Source: an uncultured Lachnospiraceae bacterium (GTDB lineage: Bacteria > Bacillota > Clostridia > Lachnospirales > Lachnospiraceae). Taken from it: 38,325 nucleotides of DNA. Shown here piece after piece: positions 8,176 to 15,689 of this stretch (position 1 is its first letter; every line of letters begins with the position of its first letter). The position numbers were made by a program, and so were the translations under genes. Where the stretch lies: positions 1 to 38,325 of the forward strand of contig CAJTNT010000038.1 in the NCBI GenBank assembly GCA_910577785.1, read 5' to 3'. Under the pieces are notes generated by a model, which worked only from the letters and a program-made list of their open reading frames with translations, was not told the origin of the DNA and made no database searches.

Positions 8176-8571
8176 AAAAAGAAAAGGCTGCCATAAAAGC
8201 AGCCTTCTCTCTTTTGTATCCTAACATAATCATTGTCTTCTGTCGATATCTTTTGTAATTATATCTTTCGTTCCTAAAGGACTCTTTTGTGCTCAACATC
8301 TTTCGTGTCCTGCAATGTCCTCTTTCGAAACGTCTGCGCAAATTTTCTTTCGTAAAACCATTTTTCCTTTGTAAAAGTACACCCAAAGTGCCGTTTCCTG
8401 CAATTTTGACTCCTAGCTAAGCTAGGTGGGTAACCGCAACCGTTCTTCTGCCTTCCGCTGCGTAATGACGGCCTGGCATCCAATTGGCAATATAGGAATC
8501 CCATAAAAAATTTGTAGGTTCAAAATAGCAGGGTATCGCACACCCCAGGAATACTCTCACTCAAATCCGTT
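8176..8571 (-). ncRNA. Candidate ~395-nt structured non-coding RNA of unassigned family
   Basis: A consensus promoter (8578-8606) and an intrinsic terminator (8184-8206 plus TTCTTTTT) on the same strand bracket this stretch, with no ribosome site followed by a plausible gene. The 5' half contains compact hairpins: GGGT...ACCC (8531-8546), CCTAGC-TTA-GCTAGG (8412-8426) enclosed by ACCCA...TGGGT, and TGC...GCA. The 3' half (8210-8372) carries nine copies of ACRAAAGA or near matches, starting on the plus strand at 8210, 8236, 8249, 8264, 8283, 8299, 8321, 8346 and 8365. The copies fall in different reading frames, so coding is unlikely. I could not match it to tmRNA, RNase P RNA or SRP RNA; 6S RNA and raiA-type RNA remain untested possibilities. 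Confidence 0.72.
8184..8206 (-). terminator. Intrinsic terminator of the non-coding RNA
   Basis: AAGGCTGC (8184-8191) and GCAGCCTT (8199-8206) form a perfect 8-bp stem with a 7-nt loop; on the minus strand TTCTTTTT follows. The opposite side (CTCTCTTTT) is also T-rich, so it could act in both directions. Confidence 0.85.
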
Positions 8572-8577
8572 AACTTG

Positions 8578-8606
8578 ATTATACTCTATTATGTCCCATT
8601 TATCAA
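8578..8606 (-). promoter_or_regulatory. Strong sigma-A promoter of the non-coding RNA
   Basis: On the minus strand TTGATA (8601-8606), exactly 17 bp, then TATAAT (8578-8583). The predicted start is about 8571. It is one of the two best promoters in the window and faces no nearby protein gene. Confidence 0.85.
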
Positions 8607-8640
8607 CTAAAAATTAATGTTAATTTGTAACAATCAACAG

Positions 8641-8764
8641 CTGCTGTGTTACGGTTCACTCCGTTCACAGTAACATTCGCAAATCCATTTAAAATTCGCT
8701 TCGCGAATGGGATTTGCTCACACCTGAATCAGGTTCTTTCGGAATGCGCAGTACAGTGCATTCC
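8641..8764. repeat. Cluster of four consecutive inverted repeats
   Basis: In 124 bp: GTTAC (8648-8652) with GTAAC (8670-8674) enclosing CGG...CCG; GCAAATCC (8679-8686) with GGATTTGC (8710-8717) enclosing ATTCGC-TTC-GCGAAT (8694-8708); the palindrome ACCTGA-A-TCAGGT (8722-8734); and GGAATGC (8741-8747) with GCATTCC (8758-8764). A direct repeat of GTTCAC is also present (8655-8660, 8663-8668). It lies between the L,D-transpeptidase stop and the non-coding RNA promoter and resembles a REP-like or miniature repeat element; it may also shape the 3' end of the transpeptidase mRNA. Confidence 0.6.
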
Positions 8765-8813
8765 TGAGCCGTGTATAGTAACCAGCTGCTGCTGTCGGAA
8801 CCTCCACTGCTTC

Positions 8814-11081
8814 CTAAGCCTCTGGCGCTTCCTTGCTTTCGGGCATTTCTGGTTCTGTTGGCTGATTCTCTGCCGCCTCCTGAACCTCTGCCGACTCCTG
8901 GCTCTCTGCCGTCTCCTGAACCTCTGCTGGTTCCTGGCTCTCTGCCGGTTCCTGAACCTCTGCTGGTTCCTGGCTCTCTGCCGGTTCCTGAACCCCTGCC
9001 GGCTCCTGGCTCCCTGCCATTGGTTCCTGGGCTTCTGGCTGTTCCCCGTTGTCAGGCAGTATTGGTTCTGTAGGCTGTTCCTCCCCCTCAGACGGCTGCG
9101 GGTCAACCGGCGGATTCTCAGCCTCGCTTACAACGACCTTCATTGAAACCACGGCCACTGCATCCTTATTCTTCGGATTCACTACCGAATATTCTACCGT
9201 ATAAATGCCCATCTGCTCAAAGGTATACTCACCCTGGAAATATTCTGGCGTGGTTCCGTCAGGAGCCGTAATCTTAACGGCAATATCAGCTGTGAGGTCT
9301 GTGCCAGATACCATGGCTGCTGTAATGCCTTCCCGCAGATCCATACGGTCGCCGACTTTGGCTTCACGCCCGGACTCGCTCACGCCGCTGATGACAGGCT
9401 TAGCCGTATCTTTGACAATAATTTTCTTCTTTTTGAGCGCTACTGCCTTCGTATTGTTGGGGTTCGCCACGGAGTATTCTACCATATAGGTGCCAACCTT
9501 ATCAAACTTATACTTTTTGTAGGCAGTTCCATTTACTTTGACATATTTGGTGGTTCCTGGCGTCTTCACCTTCATCACAATCTTCGATGTCATGCTCTTG
9601 CCAGACACTAATTTTGCCGTAATCCCTGACTTCAGGTTCAAGGTAGAGCCATACCCTATGGTAATCGGGCCATTAATGCCGGATATTACTGGTTTCTTGG
9701 TATCCTTAGAGCGGATAACGGACACTTTCTCTGTGACGGCCTTTTTATTATAAGGATTTGCCACGCTGTACCTTACCCAATAATTCCCTGTTTTGGAGAA
9801 TGTGAATTTCTTCATTTTCCTCGCAGAAAGCTTTATATAGGTTTTCTCCCCAGGCCTCTTTATTTTAACGGCAACCTTGGATAACATATTCTTGCCGGAC
9901 ACCAGCTTGGCCTTCACACCGGACAGCAGGCTCGCAGTCGTTTTGTATTCCACGGTTTTCTTGGATGGGATACCGGAAAGCTTCGGCTTTTTCGTATCCT
10001 TTACCTTTACCCTGCAGGTTACTTTTGTGACCATGCCGTTGTTGGGGTTTGTCACATAATAATTAATCTTGTAGGTACCCAGACGGGCAAGGGTCAATGT
10101 GTTCTTTGAGTAGCCCTTTTCTTTCTTATAGCCTGGGAAAATAATCCGTGTCTTAATTTTTTTGGTCAGGTTGGCGCCTGTCGCATTCGAAGCCGTTACA
10201 TTTTTCCTGAGGTCTATCTTGGACTTATATTCCTTCTGCAGATACGTTCTCACACCATTGATGGATGCCGGGCCGGTATCTGCCACCGTATAGACTACAT
10301 CTGCATAGGCAGTGCGCCCCAGGGAATCTGTCACACGGTATGTAAGCCGATAGCTTCCAAGCTTCCAGGTATTGACAGTCCCAGCATAGGATATGCGGCT
10401 GCTGATATCATTTCCGAGGGAATCCTTTGCGCTGATGCCTGCCAACGGATTGAAATTTGAGCCGTAGGTGAGGGTCGTAGACGCCCCGCTTGTATTGATG
10501 CTCGGCATAGCGTTTCGATAAGGATTGGATGGATGCGGATCTGTAGGATCCCAGCCTTCCCTCCGGTCAGGAACCTTGATGGCTGCCGGCTTCCCCAAGG
10601 GGTCATTGGCAGAGGAACCATAAATAATCTTTACGGTAGTTCCAATCGGGCAGTTGTCATAAATCCATTTCGCGTCTGCCACGGTCAGGCGGACACATCC
10701 ATGGGAACATGTGGTTCCCAGCTTGTTAAACTCCCGGTAGGATTGGGACGCATAGTCGCCGTTCCTGTAATACCATACCGAATGGAACAGCACGCCATTG
10801 ACAATGCGGGTACAGTACTGCCCATAGCTTGGCCCCATCAGCGTATGCCACCTCAGCTTCTGGCTGGTGTTGAATGTGCCGATTGGCGTATCCGTGCCGG
10901 TAGAGCAGATAAACGCCCGCTCTGGCGTCCCATTGCTCCGGTATACGGTTACCACATTTGTGCCTTTATTAATCTGCAGTGTATACGGGCCTGCTGCCTT
11001 CACGTCATATTTCCAGAAAAACACGGAGGCCGCCAGCAGGAAACAAAACATAAATGATACAACGATTTTCTTTTTACTCAT
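8814..11081 (-). CDS. Secreted L,D-transpeptidase (YkuD) with Ig-like repeats
   Basis: A 755-residue exported enzyme. The frame is open to 11150, but GGAGAG 7 nt before ATG 11081 and the Lys-rich signal sequence (MSKKKIVVSFMFCFLLAASVFFW) fix the start. The YkuD domain (about 32-155) contains SHGCVRL with catalytic Cys129; such enzymes make 3-3 peptidoglycan crosslinks or attach proteins to the wall. About five Ig-like/DUF5011-type beta repeats of ~90 residues follow (units such as DTKKPVISGI...SVANPNN). The C-terminus is a degenerate tandem repeat built on QEPAESQEPAEV. No LPXTG sorting signal is seen. The repeats could bind wall or extracellular polymers; the substrate is unknown. Confidence 0.92.
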   Translation of the reverse strand: MSKKKIVVSFMFCFLLAASVFFWKYDVKAAGPYTLQINKGTNVVTVYRSNGTPERAFICSTGTDTPIGTFNTSQKLRWHTLMGPSYGQYCTRIVNGVLFHSVWYYRNGDYASQSYREFNKLGTTCSHGCVRLTVADAKWIYDNCPIGTTVKIIYGSSANDPLGKPAAIKVPDRREGWDPTDPHPSNPYRNAMPSINTSGASTTLTYGSNFNPLAGISAKDSLGNDISSRISYAGTVNTWKLGSYRLTYRVTDSLGRTAYADVVYTVADTGPASINGVRTYLQKEYKSKIDLRKNVTASNATGANLTKKIKTRIIFPGYKKEKGYSKNTLTLARLGTYKINYYVTNPNNGMVTKVTCRVKVKDTKKPKLSGIPSKKTVEYKTTASLLSGVKAKLVSGKNMLSKVAVKIKRPGEKTYIKLSARKMKKFTFSKTGNYWVRYSVANPYNKKAVTEKVSVIRSKDTKKPVISGINGPITIGYGSTLNLKSGITAKLVSGKSMTSKIVMKVKTPGTTKYVKVNGTAYKKYKFDKVGTYMVEYSVANPNNTKAVALKKKKIIVKDTAKPVISGVSESGREAKVGDRMDLREGITAAMVSGTDLTADIAVKITAPDGTTPEYFQGEYTFEQMGIYTVEYSVVNPKNKDAVAVVSMKVVVSEAENPPVDPQPSEGEEQPTEPILPDNGEQPEAQEPMAGSQEPAGVQEPAESQEPAEVQEPAESQEPAEVQETAESQESAEVQEAAENQPTEPEMPESKEAPEA
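8862..9014 (-). repeat. In-frame tandem repeat in the L,D-transpeptidase tail
   Basis: A 36-bp unit encoding VQEPAESQEPAE-like dodecapeptides is repeated about four times, decaying toward the C-terminus (QETAESQESAEV). Such Pro/Glu-rich tails span or embed in the cell wall. Copy number is likely to vary between strains. Confidence 0.75.
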
Positions 11082-11220
11082 TCTCAATCTCTCCAACTCC
11101 CTGCGAGTGTACTGCCATTTTCCTAAGAAGCATCCAGGATCATACGTCATTCCCGGACCATTCCTTAACTTACAGTTCGCAGTTTTTTTACAATTTACTT
11201 ACAAAATCCCTAATACGCAT

Positions 11221-11251
11221 TCTCCCACAGAATGATGCATCCTGTGGGAGA
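11221..11251. terminator. Hairpin downstream of the PEP carboxykinase gene
   Basis: TCTCCCACAG (11221-11230) pairs perfectly with CTGTGGGAGA (11242-11251). It sits 12 bp beyond the carboxykinase stop codon. The T-rich flank (GTTTCTTATTCTTT) is on the plus-strand side, so termination of the minus-strand message would rely on a weak tail. Confidence 0.55.
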
Positions 11252-11263
11252 GTTTCTTATTCT

Positions 11264-12949
11264 TTATAAATTAAAGTGTATTGCTTCATCTACTACTTTC
11301 TTGATGGCTGCGCCAGCATCTTCTGGAAGCTTATTAAACCCGCCTTCTGCCTCGTCTAAGTTCGTCACATAGTTCAGGCGATCCTGCATACGTGCCTTCA
11401 GCTGCTCCACGTACTCTTTGTCAGACAGGTCAGGCACAAACCCTTCCCACTCAAAGATTTCAATATCAGAGAACGGGCCCCATGGCTTGAACTCTGCCTT
11501 CTTCTCTACGATTGCTTCCAATATGCCCAACGTATCCTTCGGCTGAACCTTCTTGCCCATGAACTCGCCGGTGTTAATGATATAGCAGTCTACATTCTTG
11601 TTCTCCACAAGGGCTTTGAACTTCTCATAGTCATTAACCAACGGATAGGTCCGGAATGGGTTTGCATAAGGCTCTACCACCAATGCGTTCGGGTCTACCC
11701 CTGCTGCAAGGCGTTCAGCGGTGGAACGCTTGGTTGCCAGGGTGGCACCCATCACAGATGCCAGGGAAGCGCCCTTTAATTTTACAACTGGCGGAATGGT
11801 AGGATCCTTCATAATCCAGAAAATAGCGTTTACCGGCGCGTCAATCTTGTCCACACGGTTCGGTGACCACAGCTTGGACTTGATCGCACGGCCATTTCCG
11901 TTCCTAACGTCCTCGGTAACCAGGACTACCTTGCCGTCCTCGTCTAAAGTTGCAGAACAGTTCTGTGCGGTCAGCAGGAACTTGTTGTCCTCACATGCCG
12001 TTGGGTAGTCTGCCGTCTTGTCAAAATAGGTAGGCTCTAAGGCTACGGATGCGCATGTGTCCGCATTGATTACAAATGCGTCGTCATGAAGCACTTTGAT
12101 AGACGGATATTTGTTGTTGTGCTTTGCATGGGTCAGGGTGGACTTGCCGGATCCGGAGAGGCCGAATACAGCCGCAACATACTTAGAGCCATCCTCTAAG
12201 GTATATTCCTTCTGCCCGCCATGGCAGGAAGCATATCCGTTCCGGTTGGCCAGCGCCCATGCCAGGGTCAGGGTGCCCTTCTTATGCTCGCCAAAATACC
12301 TCATGCCGAGGATTCCTGCGCAGTTTGTGTCAGTATTGAAATAGCACAGGCAGTTCGGGTCGCAGATATCGGTCTTGTCTGTCCCCACCCACTGAGGATC
12401 GGAGAAAATATAGATATCCGGCTCATTTTCATAGAGCTTGGACTCTTTGTACATCTTTACATAGTTGTCAGACATATACTGGAAGTTCAGCATCCAGGAA
12501 TACAGAAGGTTCTCTTCCCCTTCTGGAATCAGGAGGTGCGCCTTAACCATGAACTCCTTATCAAGGCCAATGAATACCTCTGCATGGTACATGGTCTTCC
12601 ACCTGGTATCATAAACTGCATCCATTAAAATCTTATCCAGCTCTGTAGTGTTCACGCCCGGCTTGCCTGTAATCCTTCTGGCTGGGGCATAACGCCCTGT
12701 GATGGAGCCGTCGTTTAACAGCAATACCTTTGCGTCTGGCTCTAAGCCAAATTCCTCTCCCCTGTAAACAGGCATGTCTGTCACGACTGTGCCCGGAGAG
12801 TTCTTTGCCAGTTCATAAGCCTCCTTCAAAGTGTTGACCTTCACTACATTGTTCCCATAGAAAGCGGCCTCAATAATAGAGCGGGTCTTTGCAAATCCCA
12901 CCTTATTGGGCCCTATTTCTGTCCTTGGATAATATGCCTTTGTTGCCAT
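11264..12949 (-). CDS. pckA: Phosphoenolpyruvate carboxykinase (ATP type)
   Basis: A 561-residue cytoplasmic enzyme interconverting oxaloacetate plus ATP with PEP, CO2 and ADP. The P-loop GLSGSGKST is at 263-271 and a metal-binding DD pair at 289-290 (LHDDAFVINAD), in the order found in PEPCK. Length is slightly above the usual ~530. Ser replaces the Thr seen in many ATP-PEPCK P-loops, and the protein belongs to a divergent clostridial branch, so nucleotide preference is inferred. AAGGAGG lies about 10 nt upstream of the ATG. In fermenting anaerobes it often runs in the PEP-carboxylating direction. It is divergent from citrate synthase, the other enzyme here that uses oxaloacetate. Confidence 0.87.
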   Translation of the reverse strand: MATKAYYPRTEIGPNKVGFAKTRSIIEAAFYGNNVVKVNTLKEAYELAKNSPGTVVTDMPVYRGEEFGLEPDAKVLLLNDGSITGRYAPARRITGKPGVNTTELDKILMDAVYDTRWKTMYHAEVFIGLDKEFMVKAHLLIPEGEENLLYSWMLNFQYMSDNYVKMYKESKLYENEPDIYIFSDPQWVGTDKTDICDPNCLCYFNTDTNCAGILGMRYFGEHKKGTLTLAWALANRNGYASCHGGQKEYTLEDGSKYVAAVFGLSGSGKSTLTHAKHNNKYPSIKVLHDDAFVINADTCASVALEPTYFDKTADYPTACEDNKFLLTAQNCSATLDEDGKVVLVTEDVRNGNGRAIKSKLWSPNRVDKIDAPVNAIFWIMKDPTIPPVVKLKGASLASVMGATLATKRSTAERLAAGVDPNALVVEPYANPFRTYPLVNDYEKFKALVENKNVDCYIINTGEFMGKKVQPKDTLGILEAIVEKKAEFKPWGPFSDIEIFEWEGFVPDLSDKEYVEQLKARMQDRLNYVTNLDEAEGGFNKLPEDAGAAIKKVVDEAIHFNL

Positions 12950-13233
12950 TGTGTATTTTCCTCCTTGTTGTTCTTTGCTATTTTAAGAATATCCTTTTGA
13001 GAAATTTTTGTCAATCTTTTTTTTGAAATCCGTTAAAAAAAATTGACAGCCCAGGACACCATTTCAACTCCTGATTTGGCCAGCTCTGGGCAAAGGATAT
13101 TCACTTTTACTATTTTATACTATTTTTCCAGAAAAATCTACGAAAATATCTGTTAAATTTCAATAAAGTTTTTATAAAATCCTGCGCTTTTTGAATAAAA
13201 TATGAACATTTCGTGAAAACAAGCCCATCTGCC

Positions 13234-13263
13234 TTGTGCTGAAATCCCAAAATATGTTATATT
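13234..13263 (+). promoter_or_regulatory. Possible promoter of the citrate synthase gene
   Basis: TTGTGC (13234-13239) and TATATT (13258-13263) spaced 18 bp, about 80 bp before the start. The 392-bp divergent region 12950-13341 is AT-rich and otherwise holds only a possible minus-strand -10 (TATAAA in AGTATAAAATAG, around 13115) for the carboxykinase gene and an imperfect palindrome ATTTTTCTGGAAAAAT. No riboswitch or clear operator was recognised. Confidence 0.4.
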
Positions 13264-13341
13264 ATTTGAATACTTTGTGTAACTGTTCCGTACCAGTTAC
13301 CATTTATGATACTTTACCATAACAGCAAAAGGGGGTTTTAC

Positions 13342-14706
13342 ATGAACGCAAACCAATTTTATGAAATCACACCGGAACTGGAACATATGGCCGAGATGAG
13401 CCGTCAGGCCGCTACCATCCAGCCAGAACTGTTTACAAAATACGACGTGAAACGGGGCCTGCGCGACTTAAATGGCAAGGGCGTCCTGGTAGGACTTACA
13501 GAAATTTCCGACGTCTGCGCCACCAAGGTTGTAAATGGGGAGCCTGTCCCCGCGCATGGGGAGCTTTACTATCGGGGGTACAATGTCAAAAGCTTAATCG
13601 GCGGGCTTTCTGACAAGTCTCATTTCGGCTTTGAGGAATGCACCTACCTGCTCCTGTTCGGGAAGCTGCCCTCCCAGGAGGAGCTGGACGACTTCTGCAG
13701 CCAGCTGGCCAAATACCGCTCCCTCCCCACCAGCTTTGTCCGTGACATCATTATGAAGGCGCCCAGCCAGGATATGATGAATACCCTTGCCCGCAGCGTC
13801 CTCACCCTCTATTCTTATGACAGCCAGGCAGACAATATCTCCATTCCCAATGTCCTGCGCCAATGCCTACAGCTGATCAGCCTGTTCCCTTTGCTGTCCG
13901 TTTATGGCTACCAGGCATACCGCCATTATCATGACGGCGCCAGCCTCTTTATCCACAGCCCCAAGCCGGAGCTTTCCACGGCGGAGACCATCCTGCATAT
14001 CCTGCGCCCAGACAGCAGCTACACGCCCTTGGAGGCCAAGCTTTTGGATATTGCGCTGATCCTGCACATGGAGCATGGCGGCGGCAATAACTCCACTTTC
14101 ACCACCCACCTGGTTTCTTCCTCAGGGACAGATACCTATTCGGTCATTGCAGCCTCCTTGGGTTCCCTGAAAGGCCCCAGGCACGGCGGCGCCAACATCA
14201 AGGTGGTGCAGATGTTTGAGGATATGAAATCACATCTGACGGACTGGAAGGATGAGGATGCCATCAGCGCCTACTTGGCTGCCCTGCTGAACAAGGAAGC
14301 CTTTGACCGGGCTGGACTGATTTATGGGATGGGGCATGCGGTATATTCCCTCTCCGACCCCAGGGCGGAGCTGTTCCGCACCTTTGTGCAGCGCCTTTCC
14401 AAGGAAAAGGGACGGGAAGACGAATTTGCCCTCTACTCCACCGTGGAGCGCCTTGCGCCGCAGATTATTGCCAGGGAACGCAAGATCTACAAAGGCGTAA
14501 GCCCCAACGTAGATTTCTTCTCCGGCTTTGCTTACAGCATGCTGAACCTGCCGCTGGAGCTGTATACGCCGATTTTTGCGATTGCAAGGATTTCCGGCTG
14601 GAGCGCACACCGCCTCGAAGAGCTGAATTACAATGGCAAGATTATGCGCCCCGCCTACAAAAATGTCCAGGAACATCTGGACTACATCCCCATGAGCCAA
14701 CGTTAG
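13342..14706 (+). CDS. gltA: Citrate synthase
   Basis: A 454-residue enzyme condensing acetyl-CoA with oxaloacetate. The start at 13342 (MNANQFYEITPE) follows an AAAAGGGGG ribosome site; the frame is open a few codons earlier. Catalytic features: MEHGGGNNSTF (His245), GPRHGGAN (His281), GMGHAVY (His332) and the Asp of SPNVDFFSG (Asp391). An N-terminal extension relative to short Gram-positive citrate synthases fits the larger clostridial type. 2-methylcitrate synthase cannot be fully excluded, but no prp genes are nearby. It ends 10 bp from the convergent small membrane protein gene, with no strong terminator between. Confidence 0.92.
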   Translation: MNANQFYEITPELEHMAEMSRQAATIQPELFTKYDVKRGLRDLNGKGVLVGLTEISDVCATKVVNGEPVPAHGELYYRGYNVKSLIGGLSDKSHFGFEECTYLLLFGKLPSQEELDDFCSQLAKYRSLPTSFVRDIIMKAPSQDMMNTLARSVLTLYSYDSQADNISIPNVLRQCLQLISLFPLLSVYGYQAYRHYHDGASLFIHSPKPELSTAETILHILRPDSSYTPLEAKLLDIALILHMEHGGGNNSTFTTHLVSSSGTDTYSVIAASLGSLKGPRHGGANIKVVQMFEDMKSHLTDWKDEDAISAYLAALLNKEAFDRAGLIYGMGHAVYSLSDPRAELFRTFVQRLSKEKGREDEFALYSTVERLAPQIIARERKIYKGVSPNVDFFSGFAYSMLNLPLELYTPIFAIARISGWSAHRLEELNYNGKIMRPAYKNVQEHLDYIPMSQR

Positions 14707-14716
14707 GCAAGGCCTG

Positions 14717-15046
14717 TCACCAATAGTTTTTCTTTGCTTTCCTTACGGTAAGGTAAAACCAGACGCATACCGCCAAAAACAGCACTACCATCAGCCGCAT
14801 GGCGTTGACAATTGGCGTGACACAGTCGTTCACCAGGCTGATTATGCCAAAAAGCACTGCCATCGCCCCCATTACCATAACCCTCCGATAAATGAAGTCA
14901 ATGTAGCCTTTCGTATCCCGGATTGCAGAAGCCGTATCCTCGCCTACCAGCCAACTGCTCAGCTTCTGCGTCCGCTTCATGCTGATGGCTGAATAAATTG
15001 TGTAAAATCCATACACCAGTACCACCACATCAAATATCAACAGCAT
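14717..15046 (-). CDS. Small membrane protein of unknown function
   Basis: A 109-residue protein with an N-terminal hydrophobic helix (LLIFDVVVLVYGFYTIYSAI), a charged central part (MKRTQKLSSWLVGEDTASAIRDTKGYIDFIYRR) and two further hydrophobic helices (VMVMGAMAVLFGIISLV; LMVVLFLAVCVWFYL), ending in basic RKAKKNYW. GAAAGGAGG before the ATG supports translation. I do not recognise the family. It is transcribed convergently with citrate synthase and divergently from the receiver gene. Confidence 0.7.
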   Translation of the reverse strand: MLLIFDVVVLVYGFYTIYSAISMKRTQKLSSWLVGEDTASAIRDTKGYIDFIYRRVMVMGAMAVLFGIISLVNDCVTPIVNAMRLMVVLFLAVCVWFYLTVRKAKKNYW

Positions 15047-15218
15047 CTTTGGCCTCCTTTCTCTTGGTGTGCGTATCCATTGATACCTAGGGCAGTTTTT
15101 TCTGCCCTCCTGAATCCAATGCCAGTACCATTATAACAGTTCTCCCGTTACGATGCAAGGTTCGCCGTGAATAGCAACACAGAATGCACGCCTTTGCAAA
15201 TAGTATTCGAAAAAAAGA

Positions 15219-15247
15219 TTGAAACTTCCCCCTGTTTGGTGTAGAAT
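15219..15247 (+). promoter_or_regulatory. Sigma-A promoter of the receiver / CheX-like operon
   Basis: TTGAAA (15219-15224), 17-bp spacer, TAGAAT (15242-15247). It lies about 60 bp upstream of the receiver start and appears to drive both genes to the terminator at 16615-16653. Confidence 0.75.
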
Positions 15248-15309
15248 CATAATATGCAGTATTATCTATGCACTGATTACATTTGCACAATCAACAAGGA
15301 GCGATTCAT

Positions 15310-15684
15310 ATGGGAAATGAAAAAATACTCATCTGCGACGATTCCATCTTGGCTCGCCAGCAGTTAAAAAATATTGCCAAAAGATGCAGCAGCCTTCCTA
15401 CTTTTGTTGAAGCAGCCAATGGGCAGGAAGCCATTGACGCATACAAGCTGCACCGGCCGCAGCTTGTATTTATGGACATTGTAATGCCCGTCAAGGACGG
15501 CGTGGAGGCAATCCGTGAAATCCGCAGGTTTGACCCCAAAGCCTATATTGTGGTTGTCTCCTCTGTTGGTACGCAGACACAATTAAAAAATGCCATATTG
15601 GAAGGCGCGCGCGATTTTGTGCAGAAGCCCTATACTTTCTCTGCGATTGCAGAAATCTTAAAAGGACGATTTGAAGGGAGATAA
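15310..15684 (+). CDS. Stand-alone CheY-like response regulator
   Basis: A 124-residue single-domain receiver. AGGAG precedes ATG 15310. All phosphorylation-site residues are present: acidic pair D10/D11 (ICDDS), phosphoacceptor D56 (FMDIVMP), a Ser in VVVSSVG near 84, and K106 (QKPY). There is no output domain, so it must act by protein contact, as CheY does. The next gene starts 5 bp downstream and encodes a CheX-like domain, a family that dephosphorylates CheY, suggesting regulator and phosphatase work as a pair. No histidine kinase or flagellar gene is adjacent. Confidence 0.92.
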   Translation: MGNEKILICDDSILARQQLKNIAKRCSSLPTFVEAANGQEAIDAYKLHRPQLVFMDIVMPVKDGVEAIREIRRFDPKAYIVVVSSVGTQTQLKNAILEGARDFVQKPYTFSAIAEILKGRFEGR

Positions 15685-15689
15685 AAGCC

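Noticed and set aside
8274..8504. Minus-strand frames of 76 and 88 codons (8274-8504 and 8120-8386)
   Set aside because: They overlap each other in different frames, lie inside the promoter-terminator unit, cross the terminator hairpin in one case and have no ribosome site; the repeated motif falls in all frames, so RNA is the better explanation.
8412..8520. Possible SRP RNA, tmRNA or RNase P RNA identity for the RNA gene
   Set aside because: The conserved SRP apical loop (GGAAGG with AGCAGC), the tmRNA tag and TPsiC end, and the RNase P GAGGAAAGUC core are not found.
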